The notes below the pieces were generated by a model. It worked only from the letters and a program-made list of their open reading frames with translations. It was not told the DNA's origin and searched no databases. The translations under genes were made by a program, and so were the position numbers. Below are positions 17,710 through 26,511 of a stretch of 64,000 nucleotides of DNA, piece after piece. Each line of letters opens with the position of its first letter. Position 1 is the first letter of the stretch. Source of the DNA: Ellagibacter isourolithinifaciens (GTDB lineage Bacteria; Actinomycetota; Coriobacteriia; Coriobacteriales; Eggerthellaceae); the NCBI RefSeq assembly GCF_008831035.1, contig NZ_WAJR01000011.1:1-64000 (forward strand), in the 5' to 3' direction.

Positions 17710-20307
17710 CTAGCTCCGGCTCCTCTTCGCGTTCTTCTCGAAGACATGGGCTCGCTTCAGCTGTGCGATCTCCTCGGGCTTGGTGTTCCAGAGGTCGTAG
17801 AGCGCGCCTTTGGGGAAGTCGTCACGGATGGGCACGCGCGCCCCTCCCGCGACGAGAAGGCCCTCTCCGGCCTTGATTGACTCGTCGATGTACTCGCGCT
17901 CGGCACCGGAGAGCGATAGCATCTCCGCCCACGCGGCGAGATCCTGGCTTGCCTGCTTGTGAAGCAGCATGAAGTCTGAGTTCAGAACCATGGTGCGGGC
18001 GCGCTCGTGAGTGAGCATGTGCGAGGTGTTCTGGGAGATGCCGGTGCAAATCAAGTTAAACTTCCTCCCTTCCGCCCAGAACTTCGCGAAGTAATCGATG
18101 ATGGTGGGGTGGCCGAAGAGAGACTGGACCTCATCGATGTAGAGCCAGGTGGTAACGCCCCGATCGAAGTTCGCATACATCCGGTTGCGCACGGCCTCTA
18201 ATGCGGTGAGCATGCCGAACACGCGCATGTTGGTGGAGAGGTCGTGAAGGTCTATGTTGGTGATGCGGTTGTGGAAGCCGACGTTGGACTGGCGGTTGAA
18301 GAACGACAGCGCACCGGTGACGTATCGCTCGTAGCGAAGGGCTATGTCGCGCGCCTCCGCCTCAGGCTGCTCGACGAGTATCTCGTGGAAATCGGAAAGC
18401 GTCGGCATCCCCTCGCCGCCCGAGCATCTCGCGTAAGCCGCCTCGACGCATCTTGTGATGATCGACTTGTCCGCCTCGGGAAGGCCTTCGGAAGACTCCG
18501 CCATCATCGCGCTCGAAAGGGCCAAGAAGGCATCGATCTTGAAGGCGAGCTGCGCGGCGTCGGCGCGCCCCTCCACATCAGCCAAATCGAAGGGATTGAG
18601 CGCGGTATCCGCATCGGGCGCGAGCCGGACGTTCACGCCGCCGAGGGCCTCTATGAGATTTCCGTACTCACCAGCGGGGTCGAAAATGATGATCTCGTCC
18701 TCCGGATAGGCGAGCACTGTATTGGTGATCTCGCGTTTCACAGAGAAGGACTTCCCGGAACCGGGCTTGCCGCAGACGAACCCCATGGGACTTGCGAGCT
18801 TCTTGCGGTTGCAGATGACGAGGTTGCCCGACTGCTTCGACTGCCCATAGTAGCCCCCGCCCTCCTGGTTTAACTCTAACGATGCGAAAGGCATCTGCAT
18901 GGCGATCTGCCCGGTTGTGAGGTAGCGGGTGACATCGACGTGGTTCATGCCGAGCGGTAGCACCGAGTTAAGAGCCTGGCGCTGGCGATAGTAAAGCGGC
19001 TCGATACCGAGCGAATTTCCCTGCCCGACGGAGATGATCTGCTCGACCTGGCGCTCAAGCGCATCAACAGTATCGGCGTAGGTGTAGATGAGGCCGGTGT
19101 AGGTAAAGAGGCGCTCGTTCTTGTTGCGAAGGAAGTCGAGGAGCTCTTCCGCCTCCTCCTTGGAGTAGCGCAGCTCCGGAGGCAGGATCGTATAGTCGTA
19201 GCCCTTCTTCATGGCGCTCATCTGCTCGTCGATTATCTCCTTGTCCATCCAGTCGAGCTGTCGCTTCACGAGCGCAAGGGCGTCCGATTGCGCGATGGGC
19301 TGGATGTGCAGGTTCACCGATAGCGGCATGGGAAGGTCGATGATGTTCGCGAGGTAGTGGTCCTCAAGCATCGATCCGAACGTGCGGATGGAAAGCACGC
19401 AGCCGTATGTCTCGTCGATCCTGAAGATGTCCGAGCGTCCGCTGGGCTTGAAGTCCACGAGCGCGGGGGCGATCAGGTCGCGCGTCCTTGTGTTCGAGCA
19501 GGGATTCACCTTGTCCCATGTGAACGTGAACGCTGCCTTCGGACGAAGCTGGGAGTGGATCGCGCTCAAGCGCTCGATGCCGTTCAGGGCATGCGCCTCG
19601 CAGCGTATGCGCGAGAGCGTGTCGGTGACATCGCCCTTGATGCGGGAGAGCTTCGGCACTGCCTCCCACACGTCGCTTGCACCGACCATGTAGGTGAGGT
19701 AGCGATGGCGCGTGAGGTTGGAGACGCCCTCTCGCATCTTGTCGTTCAAGATCTGGTTGTATTCCTTGGCGTACTTCTCTGTGTCGGTACCTGCCGCCTT
19801 GAAGAAGCGCTTCTTGCCGATCTCATCTTCGGGGATGGGGACGTTGGCTATCGTGAGCTGGACGCACGAGTCCGCCCCGAAGTAGTTGTAGAGGGAGGAG
19901 AGCACCGTGAAGATGTTCTGCTGGTTCTCGCGACGAGCCGACTGGTAGGAGATGTCCGAGAACTCGATCGTCTGCGAGAAGAGGCCCTCCTCGACCTGTG
20001 CGATGCCATCCTTGTAGATGGCGTCGTATCCGATGTAGGAGGTTATGTCGCTCGCTGACGCCCTTGTCCTCTTCTGTCGCTTCAGCTTCTCCTCGTGGAC
20101 CTTCTTCGAACGGTCGGATTTGGTGGACATGCCGATAAGCTGCCGCAGGAGGCCTGTCTGGGAACCACTCCGCTCGCGCTTGGCCTTAGCCATCGCTGCA
20201 CGTTCGGTTCTGATGCGGGCCTTGGCGAGACTTTTCTCATTCTTGAGCCTCTTCTTGTCCTCTTTCATCTCTTTCTTTGGCTTCCTTGTATTCTCTGGTT
20301 GGCTCAT
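17710..20307 (-). CDS. VirB4/TraE-like conjugation ATPase
   Basis: Cytoplasmic motor of the type IV secretion channel, 865 residues. Walker A GKPGSGKSFS near residue 514 and Walker B WLYIDEVQSLFG near 724, with the later ICTGISQN segment, are typical of VirB4. The N-terminus is a strongly basic, coiled stretch (KPKKEMKEDKKRLKNEKS). The start at 20307 is the first good Met of the basic tail; it overlaps the end of the PrgI gene by about 70 bases in another frame, an unusually long overlap. It follows the standard PrgI-VirB4-hydrolase order of Gram-positive elements. Confidence 0.9.
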   Translation of the reverse strand: MSQPENTRKPKKEMKEDKKRLKNEKSLAKARIRTERAAMAKAKRERSGSQTGLLRQLIGMSTKSDRSKKVHEEKLKRQKRTRASASDITSYIGYDAIYKDGIAQVEEGLFSQTIEFSDISYQSARRENQQNIFTVLSSLYNYFGADSCVQLTIANVPIPEDEIGKKRFFKAAGTDTEKYAKEYNQILNDKMREGVSNLTRHRYLTYMVGASDVWEAVPKLSRIKGDVTDTLSRIRCEAHALNGIERLSAIHSQLRPKAAFTFTWDKVNPCSNTRTRDLIAPALVDFKPSGRSDIFRIDETYGCVLSIRTFGSMLEDHYLANIIDLPMPLSVNLHIQPIAQSDALALVKRQLDWMDKEIIDEQMSAMKKGYDYTILPPELRYSKEEAEELLDFLRNKNERLFTYTGLIYTYADTVDALERQVEQIISVGQGNSLGIEPLYYRQRQALNSVLPLGMNHVDVTRYLTTGQIAMQMPFASLELNQEGGGYYGQSKQSGNLVICNRKKLASPMGFVCGKPGSGKSFSVKREITNTVLAYPEDEIIIFDPAGEYGNLIEALGGVNVRLAPDADTALNPFDLADVEGRADAAQLAFKIDAFLALSSAMMAESSEGLPEADKSIITRCVEAAYARCSGGEGMPTLSDFHEILVEQPEAEARDIALRYERYVTGALSFFNRQSNVGFHNRITNIDLHDLSTNMRVFGMLTALEAVRNRMYANFDRGVTTWLYIDEVQSLFGHPTIIDYFAKFWAEGRKFNLICTGISQNTSHMLTHERARTMVLNSDFMLLHKQASQDLAAWAEMLSLSGAEREYIDESIKAGEGLLVAGGARVPIRDDFPKGALYDLWNTKPEEIAQLKRAHVFEKNAKRSRS

Positions 20308-20695
20308 TGGCCTCCGCTCCTTTGCGTTTGGACATCCTCTTCGCCCTGCGACTTGGCGCCCCGCGCTTGATGCGCGCCAGATGCTTCGGTGCCGGGCTCT
20401 CATAGAGGAGTCTCTGGTCTTTCAGATGGTGGGAAAACAGAAGGGGTGCGAACTTCTCAGCGCGCATCCCGAAGGGACGCCAGAAACCGGCGAGCCAGAA
20501 CGGGATCGATGCGCACATGACGGGGAATGCGGCATCGGCGACCTCAATGCCGATCCAGAAATGGCAGATCGCCGCCACGAGGATCGCCGATCCGAAGCCT
20601 CCCGCTACGCACACAAGGGTGCGGAAGGAGAGCTTCCCGACGATCTTCTCCTCGTATTCTCCGATGTCCTTCTGAATGGGGATCTGAAGCGACAT
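20237..20695 (-). CDS. PrgI-family (VirB3-like) membrane protein
   Basis: 152 residues. The start MSLQIPIQKDIGEYEEKIVG is a PrgI signature, followed by two adjacent membrane spans (LVCVAGGFGSAILVAAICHFW and a second to about residue 70). PrgI proteins anchor VirB4 at the membrane. The C-terminal 50 residues are extremely basic and charged, and this part overlaps the VirB4 N-terminal coding region. Order Maff2-PrgI-VirB4 is typical of these elements. Confidence 0.85.
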   Translation of the reverse strand: MSLQIPIQKDIGEYEEKIVGKLSFRTLVCVAGGFGSAILVAAICHFWIGIEVADAAFPVMCASIPFWLAGFWRPFGMRAEKFAPLLFSHHLKDQRLLYESPAPKHLARIKRGAPSRRAKRMSKRKGAEANEPTREYKEAKERDERGQEEAQE

Positions 20696-20709
20696 GGCTC
20701 ACCGCCTCC

Positions 20710-20925
20710 CTAGGCGGGGAGCCAGGACGTGTCGAGCATCCCGAAGTAGACCGCTGCGGCGATGATGATCGCGCCGCCCGCGATGGTCGATATCGCCGAG
20801 GCGATCTGGCTGCCTCCCTGCTGCTCCCTGATGGCGAGTCCGAGCGACACCGCGCCCCAGACGACCAGAAAGCCGCCGAGGAAGGTGACGCAGCCAGAGA
20901 CAAGGCTGATGATGTTTGCGAGCAT
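20710..20925 (-). CDS. Maff2-like small membrane protein (putative VirB2/pilin-like)
   Basis: 71 residues, two hydrophobic segments (FLGGFLVVWGAVSLGLAI and TIAGGAIIIAAAVYFG) joined by a short polar loop (REQQGGSQIASA). This is the layout of Maff2 proteins, which sit directly before PrgI in conjugative elements and are thought to act like VirB2/TrbC. The gene lies 15 bases upstream of PrgI. Confidence 0.75.
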   Translation of the reverse strand: MLANIISLVSGCVTFLGGFLVVWGAVSLGLAIREQQGGSQIASAISTIAGGAIIIAAAVYFGMLDTSWLPA

Positions 20926-21115
20926 TTGCCCTCCTTTGCCGTCTTTCGCGCTACCGCCCTGAATGTGGAATGGGTCGGTTGCGCCCCGATGATAGAATTG
21001 GGTTCGCAGGGGCGCTTGCGCGCTCCTTTGCGTCTTTCGGCTGCGGCAGCGTCCGGGTGCGTGGAATCACCTAGGCGTCTTGGGGATCCGCCGATCCTTG
21101 CCGCAGCCGCACATT
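20926..21115 (-). other. Structured intergenic gap between T4CP and Maff2
   Basis: No gene seen. An 11-bp perfect inverted repeat (CGGCTGCGGCA at 21038-21048 with TGCCGCAGCCG at 21099-21109) begins 7 bases after the T4CP stop and encloses about 50 bases that can fold further. No T-run follows, so an RNA-processing or attenuation element is more likely than a plain terminator. Confidence 0.45.
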
Positions 21116-22942
21116 TCAGGTCTCCATCAGCTCTCCTTCCCGTCGGGCGCGATACCGTTTGAATTCGAAGGGACCGGATTTCTCGGCCCTTGCCAGCAAA
21201 GATGCGCGGGGATGCGACGAAAGCACGTACTTCTTGTCCTTGAACGCCTGAGCCCCGTTTATGAGCACGAGCGCCTCGTCCTTGGGCATGCGTGAGATCT
21301 CGGAGCCCTGCATGAGGTCTCGCTCTATGAGGCCGTAGTTATGCGTGTAGGTGGGGTTGTTCCCACGAGAGTCGTTCACGGAGACGTTCGCTACCGTCTG
21401 CTTCCCGATCATCTCCGCAATCTTCTGATTGGTGTCTGCCGACTTGCCTCCCAGGTAGAGCATCGTGTCGCAGGCGTTCACAATCGTCGCCGCGTTGTTC
21501 TCGCCGTAGTTCTCGTCGAGCTGCGAGAGGGATTGGCAGATCATGGACACGGCGATGTTGCGGCTTCGGGTGACCGTGATCATCCGCTCGAAATCGGGGA
21601 TGGTGCCGATGTTCGCAAACTCGTCGAACACGAAGTGCACGCATCTCGGGAGCCGTCCCGCGAATCGCTTGAGCGCGCACTCGCAGAGGGTGTCGAGCGC
21701 TTGTTGCATGAGCAGCGCGAATACGAAGTCGAAGGTGGAGTCTGTGTCCGACATCGACGCGAACACTGCGACCTTTACATTAGCGTCTCCCATGTGGTCG
21801 AGGGCCATCTCGTCAAAGCGGAGAAGCTCGCGCATCTCGGCGATGTCGAAGGGTTTCATGCGAACGTTGCACGAGATCATGATGGATTTGAGGGTCTTGC
21901 CCGCAGCCACTTTGAACTGCTTGTAGCTCGACAGGGCGAAGTCGTCCTCGGGTCGCACGGGCTCTGCCACCTTGACCCACGCCCAATCGCCCGTGTCCGT
22001 GGTGAATGCCCGGGAGCTCGGATCGAATGCGCGGCCTTCTGACACCTTCATGAGACGACGCCCCGTTTCGAGCTCTTTGAACAACATGTCGAGCGGGCTC
22101 AGGTACCCCTCGTCGTCCTCGCGCGCATCCGCTAATGCGAGAAGGGAGAGGAGGCCGGGTATGTTCCTGTCCTCCTCGGGACAATGGTCGAGAAGATATG
22201 CCACAAGGGCTGTATAGAGGAGCTTCTCGGCGTTCACCCAGAAAGGGTCTGTCGCGCTCTCGCCCTCTGCTGTGGTGTTCCTGATGAGGCATTCAACGAA
22301 GCGCAGGAGCCCCGCCTCGTCCTTGATGTATGCGATGGGGTTGAAGTGCATGGAGCGCGAGAAGTCCACGGTGTCGAACGTCTTGATCTCGTATCCCAGC
22401 CATTCGAGCACCCATCCCATATCGTGGATGAGCGTTCCTTTGGGATCCGTAATGAAGAAGCTCGCGTTGGCCTGCATGAGGTTGGGCTTCACGTAGTAGC
22501 GCGTCTTGCCGGTGCCGGGTCCTCCGACGACGAGGACGTTGTTGTTCGTCTCCGTCCTCTGGTCGTGAGAGGTGTCCTCCAGGCGCTTGCGCGCGGATGC
22601 CGTGAGGATGATGTTGTTGTCGGGGTTTCCCTTGTCGGAGAAAGCACCCATCTCGCTGGCCGTGGCCCAACGGGCGCTACCATGCTCCTCGCCCTTGCGG
22701 TAACTTCCACGCCGTTCCCACCATCGCACCCATACGAGCCATACAGCGCACGCGCATGCCGCGCCAACGCTCAAGGGGAGGGGTTCAAGATAGATCACCT
22801 GACCTTGCGATAACCGACCGATAAAGGCGTGGGCAAGATTTAACTGGCCATTTCCCGCCTCCATGACGAGCCCCGTGCAGATGTTGCCCAATATGAACAG
22901 AGCGAGGGACATGAGCCCGATGGCGAGAAGCTCTCGCCTCAT
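21116..22942 (-). CDS. VirD4/TcpA-type coupling protein (T4CP)
   Basis: ATPase that brings the DNA-relaxase complex to the secretion channel. 608 residues: two N-terminal membrane spans (LALFILGNICTGLVM near residue 15 and a second near 60), Walker A GGPGTGKTRYYVKPN near residue 141 and Walker B HFVFDEFANIGTIPDF near 439, followed by the TraG/VirD4 motif SMICQSLSQLDENYG. Full length for the family. It overlaps the upstream gene by 4 bases (ATGA). No relaxase gene is visible to supply its substrate. Confidence 0.93.
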   Translation of the reverse strand: MRRELLAIGLMSLALFILGNICTGLVMEAGNGQLNLAHAFIGRLSQGQVIYLEPLPLSVGAACACAVWLVWVRWWERRGSYRKGEEHGSARWATASEMGAFSDKGNPDNNIILTASARKRLEDTSHDQRTETNNNVLVVGGPGTGKTRYYVKPNLMQANASFFITDPKGTLIHDMGWVLEWLGYEIKTFDTVDFSRSMHFNPIAYIKDEAGLLRFVECLIRNTTAEGESATDPFWVNAEKLLYTALVAYLLDHCPEEDRNIPGLLSLLALADAREDDEGYLSPLDMLFKELETGRRLMKVSEGRAFDPSSRAFTTDTGDWAWVKVAEPVRPEDDFALSSYKQFKVAAGKTLKSIMISCNVRMKPFDIAEMRELLRFDEMALDHMGDANVKVAVFASMSDTDSTFDFVFALLMQQALDTLCECALKRFAGRLPRCVHFVFDEFANIGTIPDFERMITVTRSRNIAVSMICQSLSQLDENYGENNAATIVNACDTMLYLGGKSADTNQKIAEMIGKQTVANVSVNDSRGNNPTYTHNYGLIERDLMQGSEISRMPKDEALVLINGAQAFKDKKYVLSSHPRASLLARAEKSGPFEFKRYRARREGELMET

Positions 22943-23487
22943 CGGGCCTTCACCTCGATGCGCTCCATCTCGTGCTCGGTCTTGCTTGCTGCCTGATACG
23001 CATGGCTGGCCTCGTGGGCAGCGGCGGCCTTCTGCTCAAGGGGCTCTGCGTCGCGCTCTGCGCTCAGATCGCGCCCTCGTTCCTTTACTGCTCTCTCGCA
23101 TGCCGCGTCGGCGTCGCGTTCGAGCTCCTTGAAAGCCTCGTCCACCTCCGGCGCGTCTTCCACCTTGAATATGAGGTGGTCGTGCCCATCGATGCTCGCG
23201 ATGTCGTGCTCAATCGCGGCAGCGTCGAGCCGGGCATCGATGATCTCGCGCAGGCTTGCGTAGTCGGGCAGCTCTTCGAATTCGGAGAGGTTCAACCGTG
23301 CGTAATCCCGCACGCTCTCGTGCTCCGCTTCTGCTAGGGGCTCGTCGATCTGACCTCTAAGGTTTCTGATGGCATTTTTGAGCCTCTCGGCGCTCGCTCG
23401 GATAGCGTCCTGGCTTGCGTCTTGGCCCATCCTGAGCATCCAGTCGAAGAGCTTCTCTCCTGCCTCGTCGCCATAATCGCTTGCCAT
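22939..23487 (-). CDS. Small helical protein next to T4CP (DUF3801/PcfB-like position)
   Basis: 182 residues, rich in Glu, Ala and Arg, almost entirely helical, with coiled-coil-like C-terminus (KERGRDLSAERDAEPLEQKAAAAHEAS). No membrane span or enzyme motif. Immediately upstream of and translationally coupled to T4CP, the position in which DUF3801 (PcfB) proteins are found; the opening DEAGEKLFDWMLRMGQDA loosely resembles them. A role as T4CP or relaxosome partner is inference from position. Confidence 0.6.
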   Translation of the reverse strand: MASDYGDEAGEKLFDWMLRMGQDASQDAIRASAERLKNAIRNLRGQIDEPLAEAEHESVRDYARLNLSEFEELPDYASLREIIDARLDAAAIEHDIASIDGHDHLIFKVEDAPEVDEAFKELERDADAACERAVKERGRDLSAERDAEPLEQKAAAAHEASHAYQAASKTEHEMERIEVKAR

Positions 23488-23504
23488 GATGTTTGCCCCC
23501 TAAT

Positions 23505-24260
23505 CTATCTTTCGTTTTCATGCGTCTGCTCCGCATGTTCAGTTCGCACTTGGTTCTCAGATGCGATGACGGCATGCCTTGCTTTGTCAGACAGCCCTTG
23601 GGCGTCCGGGATCATCGCAGCCTTCTCATACTGGTCTGCCTTCTCGACCGCTGCTCTTAGCTGCTCTATCAATGTGCCGAAGTTCTCTGAATCGAGGCCT
23701 TCGAGCAGGCCCTCCTGGGCCGTCATCGAGACGCCGCGCCCTATTCGGCTTGCAACGACTTCTAGCTCGAAATTCTCGCCTCGTGCCCTGACGTAGCCGC
23801 TCGAATCGTCGGGGAAGGCCTCTCCGTCCCAAACGAGAGAGGTCTTCGGCAGCGAGTATTCGAGGCGCTTGCACTCCTCTGGCGTTGCCAGCTGCATGCT
23901 CGCGATCGCACGCGTGAAACGGCTCATGTCGGGCAGGATGTAGCTCATGGTGTAGCTCTCGAAAGCAAGCCATGACCCATCGGGGCATCTCTTCAGCGTC
24001 CACCATTCGTCGCCCCCGTTGACCTGCTGGATGAAGGCAAGGTCACCGAAGAGCACGCCTTGGCGGATTGCCCAGTTACCGTTTGAGAAGAAGTCGGCGA
24101 GGTCTTTGATCGTGGATGCGCGGGAGAAGTCGTATGGATACTCTTCGAGCCACGGATCGTCTTGCCAATCGAATCCGCCTCGCTTGAGCCATCCGTTCTT
24201 CTGGCACTTCTCGACGAGCGAGTCGTGCTCCTCCTGGGTTGCCGGTGTGAGGTTGAACAT
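23505..24260 (-). CDS. Hypothetical protein, first gene of the conjugation operon
   Basis: 251 residues from the ATG at 24260, which follows AAGGAG; the longer frame has no ribosome site. Soluble, many Trp and aromatic residues in the first half (GFDWQDDPWLEEYPYDF, GDEWWTLKRCPDGSWLAFESY), then an acidic helical C-terminus. It looks like a globular domain repeated in conjugative elements of this group (similar to DUF4313/LPD-type cargo domains), but I cannot name it. It leads the minus-strand operon running to the adhesin. Confidence 0.65.
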   Translation of the reverse strand: MFNLTPATQEEHDSLVEKCQKNGWLKRGGFDWQDDPWLEEYPYDFSRASTIKDLADFFSNGNWAIRQGVLFGDLAFIQQVNGGDEWWTLKRCPDGSWLAFESYTMSYILPDMSRFTRAIASMQLATPEECKRLEYSLPKTSLVWDGEAFPDDSSGYVRARGENFELEVVASRIGRGVSMTAQEGLLEGLDSENFGTLIEQLRAAVEKADQYEKAAMIPDAQGLSDKARHAVIASENQVRTEHAEQTHENER

Positions 24261-24361
24261 ACGGTGCGCTCCTTGTTTGCCATTCGATGGCGGCGGGGCG
24301 CATGTCTTTCGAGCCAAGCCCTGAGGGGGTCCGAGTTAGTTGTGTTTCGGGCGACCTGCAT

Positions 24362-24394
24362 CTCCCCGCCGCTAATTTGCTTTATAGCGGGGAG
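24362..24394 (-). terminator. Hairpin after the AbiE operon
   Basis: CTCCCCGC pairs with GCGGGGAG (8 bp, 17-base loop, inner CCGCT/AGCGG pairing possible). It lies between the AbiEii stop and the conjugation operon, so it probably ends AbiE transcripts or shapes the leader of the transfer operon. No strong T-run. Confidence 0.5.
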
Positions 24395-24481
24395 GCAAGG
24401 CGATTGCTTGCGTGAGGCTATTCGGAAAGTTCAACTAGGTTCTATAAGGTTTACTGGATCAAGAAAGCAAGATTGAATGTT

Positions 24482-25285
24482 TTAAGAGAAGTATGCCGTA
24501 ATAGCGGATGTCACCTTGTCAGGAGAAATCTCAAGCCAATTGTTCTTCGCTCGCGAAAGCTCCCTTTTGAATCTGCGGTCACCGAACACGCGAGAAAGGC
24601 GATTGGCTATGTCACCGTAACTTCTCTCACGCATTGTCGGATCTTCGATAACAAGGGCGCGAACCGCATCGTCGAGCTCACGTTCTCGCACACCTTTTTT
24701 GCAGAGCAGGTAGTAGATGTCGAAGACATCTTTGTAGCGGGTGGACGCAGCACCGATGCGCAGCAAGGAGCGGAGCTTTTCAGCTACCACCTGCTCGTTG
24801 CTATCGGCGAGGATCGTCACGGCATCGTCAAGCTTGCCGAGATCGAAGCATATTTCGGCAAGGTCTGGGGAGACGAGGTTGTGCACTCCTATGTCCACCT
24901 TGGTCTCGATGGAGCTCCCTTGGGCATCTGATATGACGACATGGATCCTCTTGCCGCTGTAGTCTTGGTGCTTCAGTTGCTCTATCTTGCCCGTCATCCT
25001 TATCGAGAATGTCGAAGACCCGTCTGAGAGCGCGCCGATAAACTTCCTGATAGAGTCATCGGCTATCGAAAAGCGCACGAAGTCCAGGTCGAAGTCTGTG
25101 GTTGCGCGGCGCGTGTCATTGGATACGTGCTGCATGAGGACGCCGCCTTTTACCGTCACGTTGCGCGCGAGGTCGGATTTGGCGATAAGGTCCAGCATAG
25201 CGTCCTGGGCGGTTCGCGCCCGAGCCTGCTCGTAGACAAGTCCGTCGGCAATGTAGGAGTCTCTGATCTCCGCCAGGCTTTCCAT
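24482..25285 (-). CDS. AbiEii-type nucleotidyltransferase toxin
   Basis: Toxin of a type IV toxin-antitoxin/abortive infection pair; AbiEii proteins are NTP-transferases that halt growth when phage infect. 267 residues. Visible family features: the KGGVLMQH block, the metal-binding pattern RATTDFDLDF, a lysine-rich ADSNEQVVAEKLRSLL helix, and RYKDVFDIYYLL. Starts 2 bases after the antitoxin stop, so it is co-transcribed and coupled with it. In a conjugative element it may also stabilise the element. Confidence 0.88.
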   Translation of the reverse strand: MESLAEIRDSYIADGLVYEQARARTAQDAMLDLIAKSDLARNVTVKGGVLMQHVSNDTRRATTDFDLDFVRFSIADDSIRKFIGALSDGSSTFSIRMTGKIEQLKHQDYSGKRIHVVISDAQGSSIETKVDIGVHNLVSPDLAEICFDLGKLDDAVTILADSNEQVVAEKLRSLLRIGAASTRYKDVFDIYYLLCKKGVRERELDDAVRALVIEDPTMRERSYGDIANRLSRVFGDRRFKRELSRAKNNWLEISPDKVTSAITAYFS

Positions 25286-25287
25286 TT

Positions 25288-25839
25288 CTACAGAACCTCC
25301 CTCTGGAGTATGTCGAACATGAAGTCATTCTTCTTGAAGAGGGCCATGTAGTCCTCGACGAGTGCGATGTCGAGCTCGTCGGCTATCTTGCGATAGGAGC
25401 TTATGACCTCCTTGTAATAGTCGAGGGGAAGGGATGCCTGGCGGCGCATCACCTCAACGAGCATGCGCTCACGGTTGTACATGCGCGCTGTTCCGCCATC
25501 TCGCTCGACATCCATCGTCCCCGGTGTCAGGAGCGCATCCTCGGTGAAGTACTGTCGATATCCAGGCCGAGCGATCCGTGTGGAGCTTCTGCTTGTGGCG
25601 AGATGCACTTCATCGGGAATCACATCGGTAAGGTCGTGGGCGTAGAGCGCGCTGTCCATGGTAATGACTGCCTCGGGATAGAGAACGTGCGCGAGCACCA
25701 GAGGATCCGGATGCTCGATCTTCGAATATGCCCCACGCGTAAGCTTGTGCAACTCCTTCGATTCCAGCTTCTTCTTCAAGAGGAAGGCCGATCCTGCATC
25801 TGCCAAGGCTTGCTCATATGTCATCACTGCGTTATCCAT
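25288..25839 (-). CDS. AbiEi-like antitoxin/autorepressor
   Basis: About 183 residues from the ATG at 25839. It has an N-terminal winged-helix region (MTYEQALADAGSAFLLKKKLESKELHKLTRGAYS style pattern) and a C-terminal domain that ends in FMFDILQREVL. AbiEi proteins neutralise AbiEii and repress their promoter by binding inverted repeats. The longer frame from 25881 is rejected because it would start inside the operator and the -10 box. No ribosome site precedes 25839 and the predicted transcript begins at or beside it, so translation may be leaderless. Confidence 0.8.
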   Translation of the reverse strand: MDNAVMTYEQALADAGSAFLLKKKLESKELHKLTRGAYSKIEHPDPLVLAHVLYPEAVITMDSALYAHDLTDVIPDEVHLATSRSSTRIARPGYRQYFTEDALLTPGTMDVERDGGTARMYNRERMLVEVMRRQASLPLDYYKEVISSYRKIADELDIALVEDYMALFKKNDFMFDILQREVL

Positions 25840-25846
25840 GACGACA

Positions 25847-25893
25847 ATAGTATTGTAATCACTCACATTAAACAAGACCATGTGAGTGATTAC
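25847..25893 (-). promoter_or_regulatory. AbiE promoter with 14-bp inverted-repeat operator
   Basis: On the minus strand: -35 TTGTTT (25875-25870), 17-base spacer, -10 TACTAT (25852-25847), then 7 bases to the antitoxin ATG. Perfect 14-bp arms GTAATCACTCACAT (25855-25868) and ATGTGAGTGATTAC (25880-25893), 11 bases apart, cover the -35 and spacer, so bound antitoxin would block polymerase. Confidence 0.75.
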
Positions 25894-25930
25894 ATGAATT
25901 AATTTTCATACTGATCTCCGCAAAGGAGCT

Positions 25931-26188
25931 TCAAGTTTTTCGGGACTTCTTGCTATCTCGTGCCAAGCGCGTGTTTCGCTTGAACCAAGCCATGAGCTCG
26001 CCGCGCTCCGCAAGGGCTCCCCTTGCTGACCAGCCATACATACGCATAGGCAACGGATCTTCTTCGCGTTCGACAAGCTCGTAGTATTTCTGCTTGCTCA
26101 GTTTCAACAGCGCCATGACTTGCCTTGAGTCGTAATAATCCTGGGGCAGGATTTGCCGCTTCTCTTGTTTGGGACTGTCTTCGCTCAT
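25931..26188 (-). CDS. Small helix-turn-helix protein (excisionase/MerR-like)
   Basis: 85 residues. The core YYDSRQVMALLKLSKQKYYELVEREEDPLPMRMYG has the shape of HTH_17/excisionase proteins (winged helix, a turn before RxDPLPxR, then a basic tail ending KKSRKT). It could direct excision or regulate the transfer operon. It resembles the remnant at 49,617-49,944 in the second island. It lies between the AbiE pair and an XRE regulator, all on the minus strand. Confidence 0.7.
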   Translation of the reverse strand: MSEDSPKQEKRQILPQDYYDSRQVMALLKLSKQKYYELVEREEDPLPMRMYGWSARGALAERGELMAWFKRNTRLARDSKKSRKT

Positions 26189-26226
26189 GGAACTATCTCG
26201 AATAGATTTGCAAGCTGATAGGACAA

Positions 26227-26511
26227 TCAGCTCTCGAAGCTATGCGGATTCGTGCTCAGATCCCGAATCGCCTTCCAGCATCTGGCATCGAGGTCTTCTT
26301 GGATCTTCTCGTTGATGAAATGGTTGAAGTCGAGCTTGAGGACGTAGCAGAGAGCAACAAGCTCGTCTGCCTTCATCTCTCGGTTTCCGTGAAGGGTCTT
26401 CCAGAGGGTCTTGTTCTTGATGCCTGCGCGCCTTGCCAGTTCGGTGATGTCCTGGCCACATTGCGAGCGGACTTCGTCAATCCTTATCGATATTAGCTCG
26501 ATTAGCTCCAT
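26227..26511 (-). CDS. XRE/Cro-C1 family regulator
   Basis: 94 residues with a clear helix-turn-helix (ITELARRAGIKNKTLWKTLHGNREMKADELVALCYVL). It likely represses the element's promoters, keeping int/xis or the transfer operon silent. It is transcribed away from xis and int, as lysis-lysogeny-type controllers of conjugative elements usually are. Confidence 0.82.
   Translation of the reverse strand: MELIELISIRIDEVRSQCGQDITELARRAGIKNKTLWKTLHGNREMKADELVALCYVLKLDFNHFINEKIQEDLDARCWKAIRDLSTNPHSFES

Noticed and set aside
25840-25881. Longer antitoxin N-terminus starting at 25881
   Set aside because: It would begin inside the operator and upstream of the -10 box, so could not be on the transcript.
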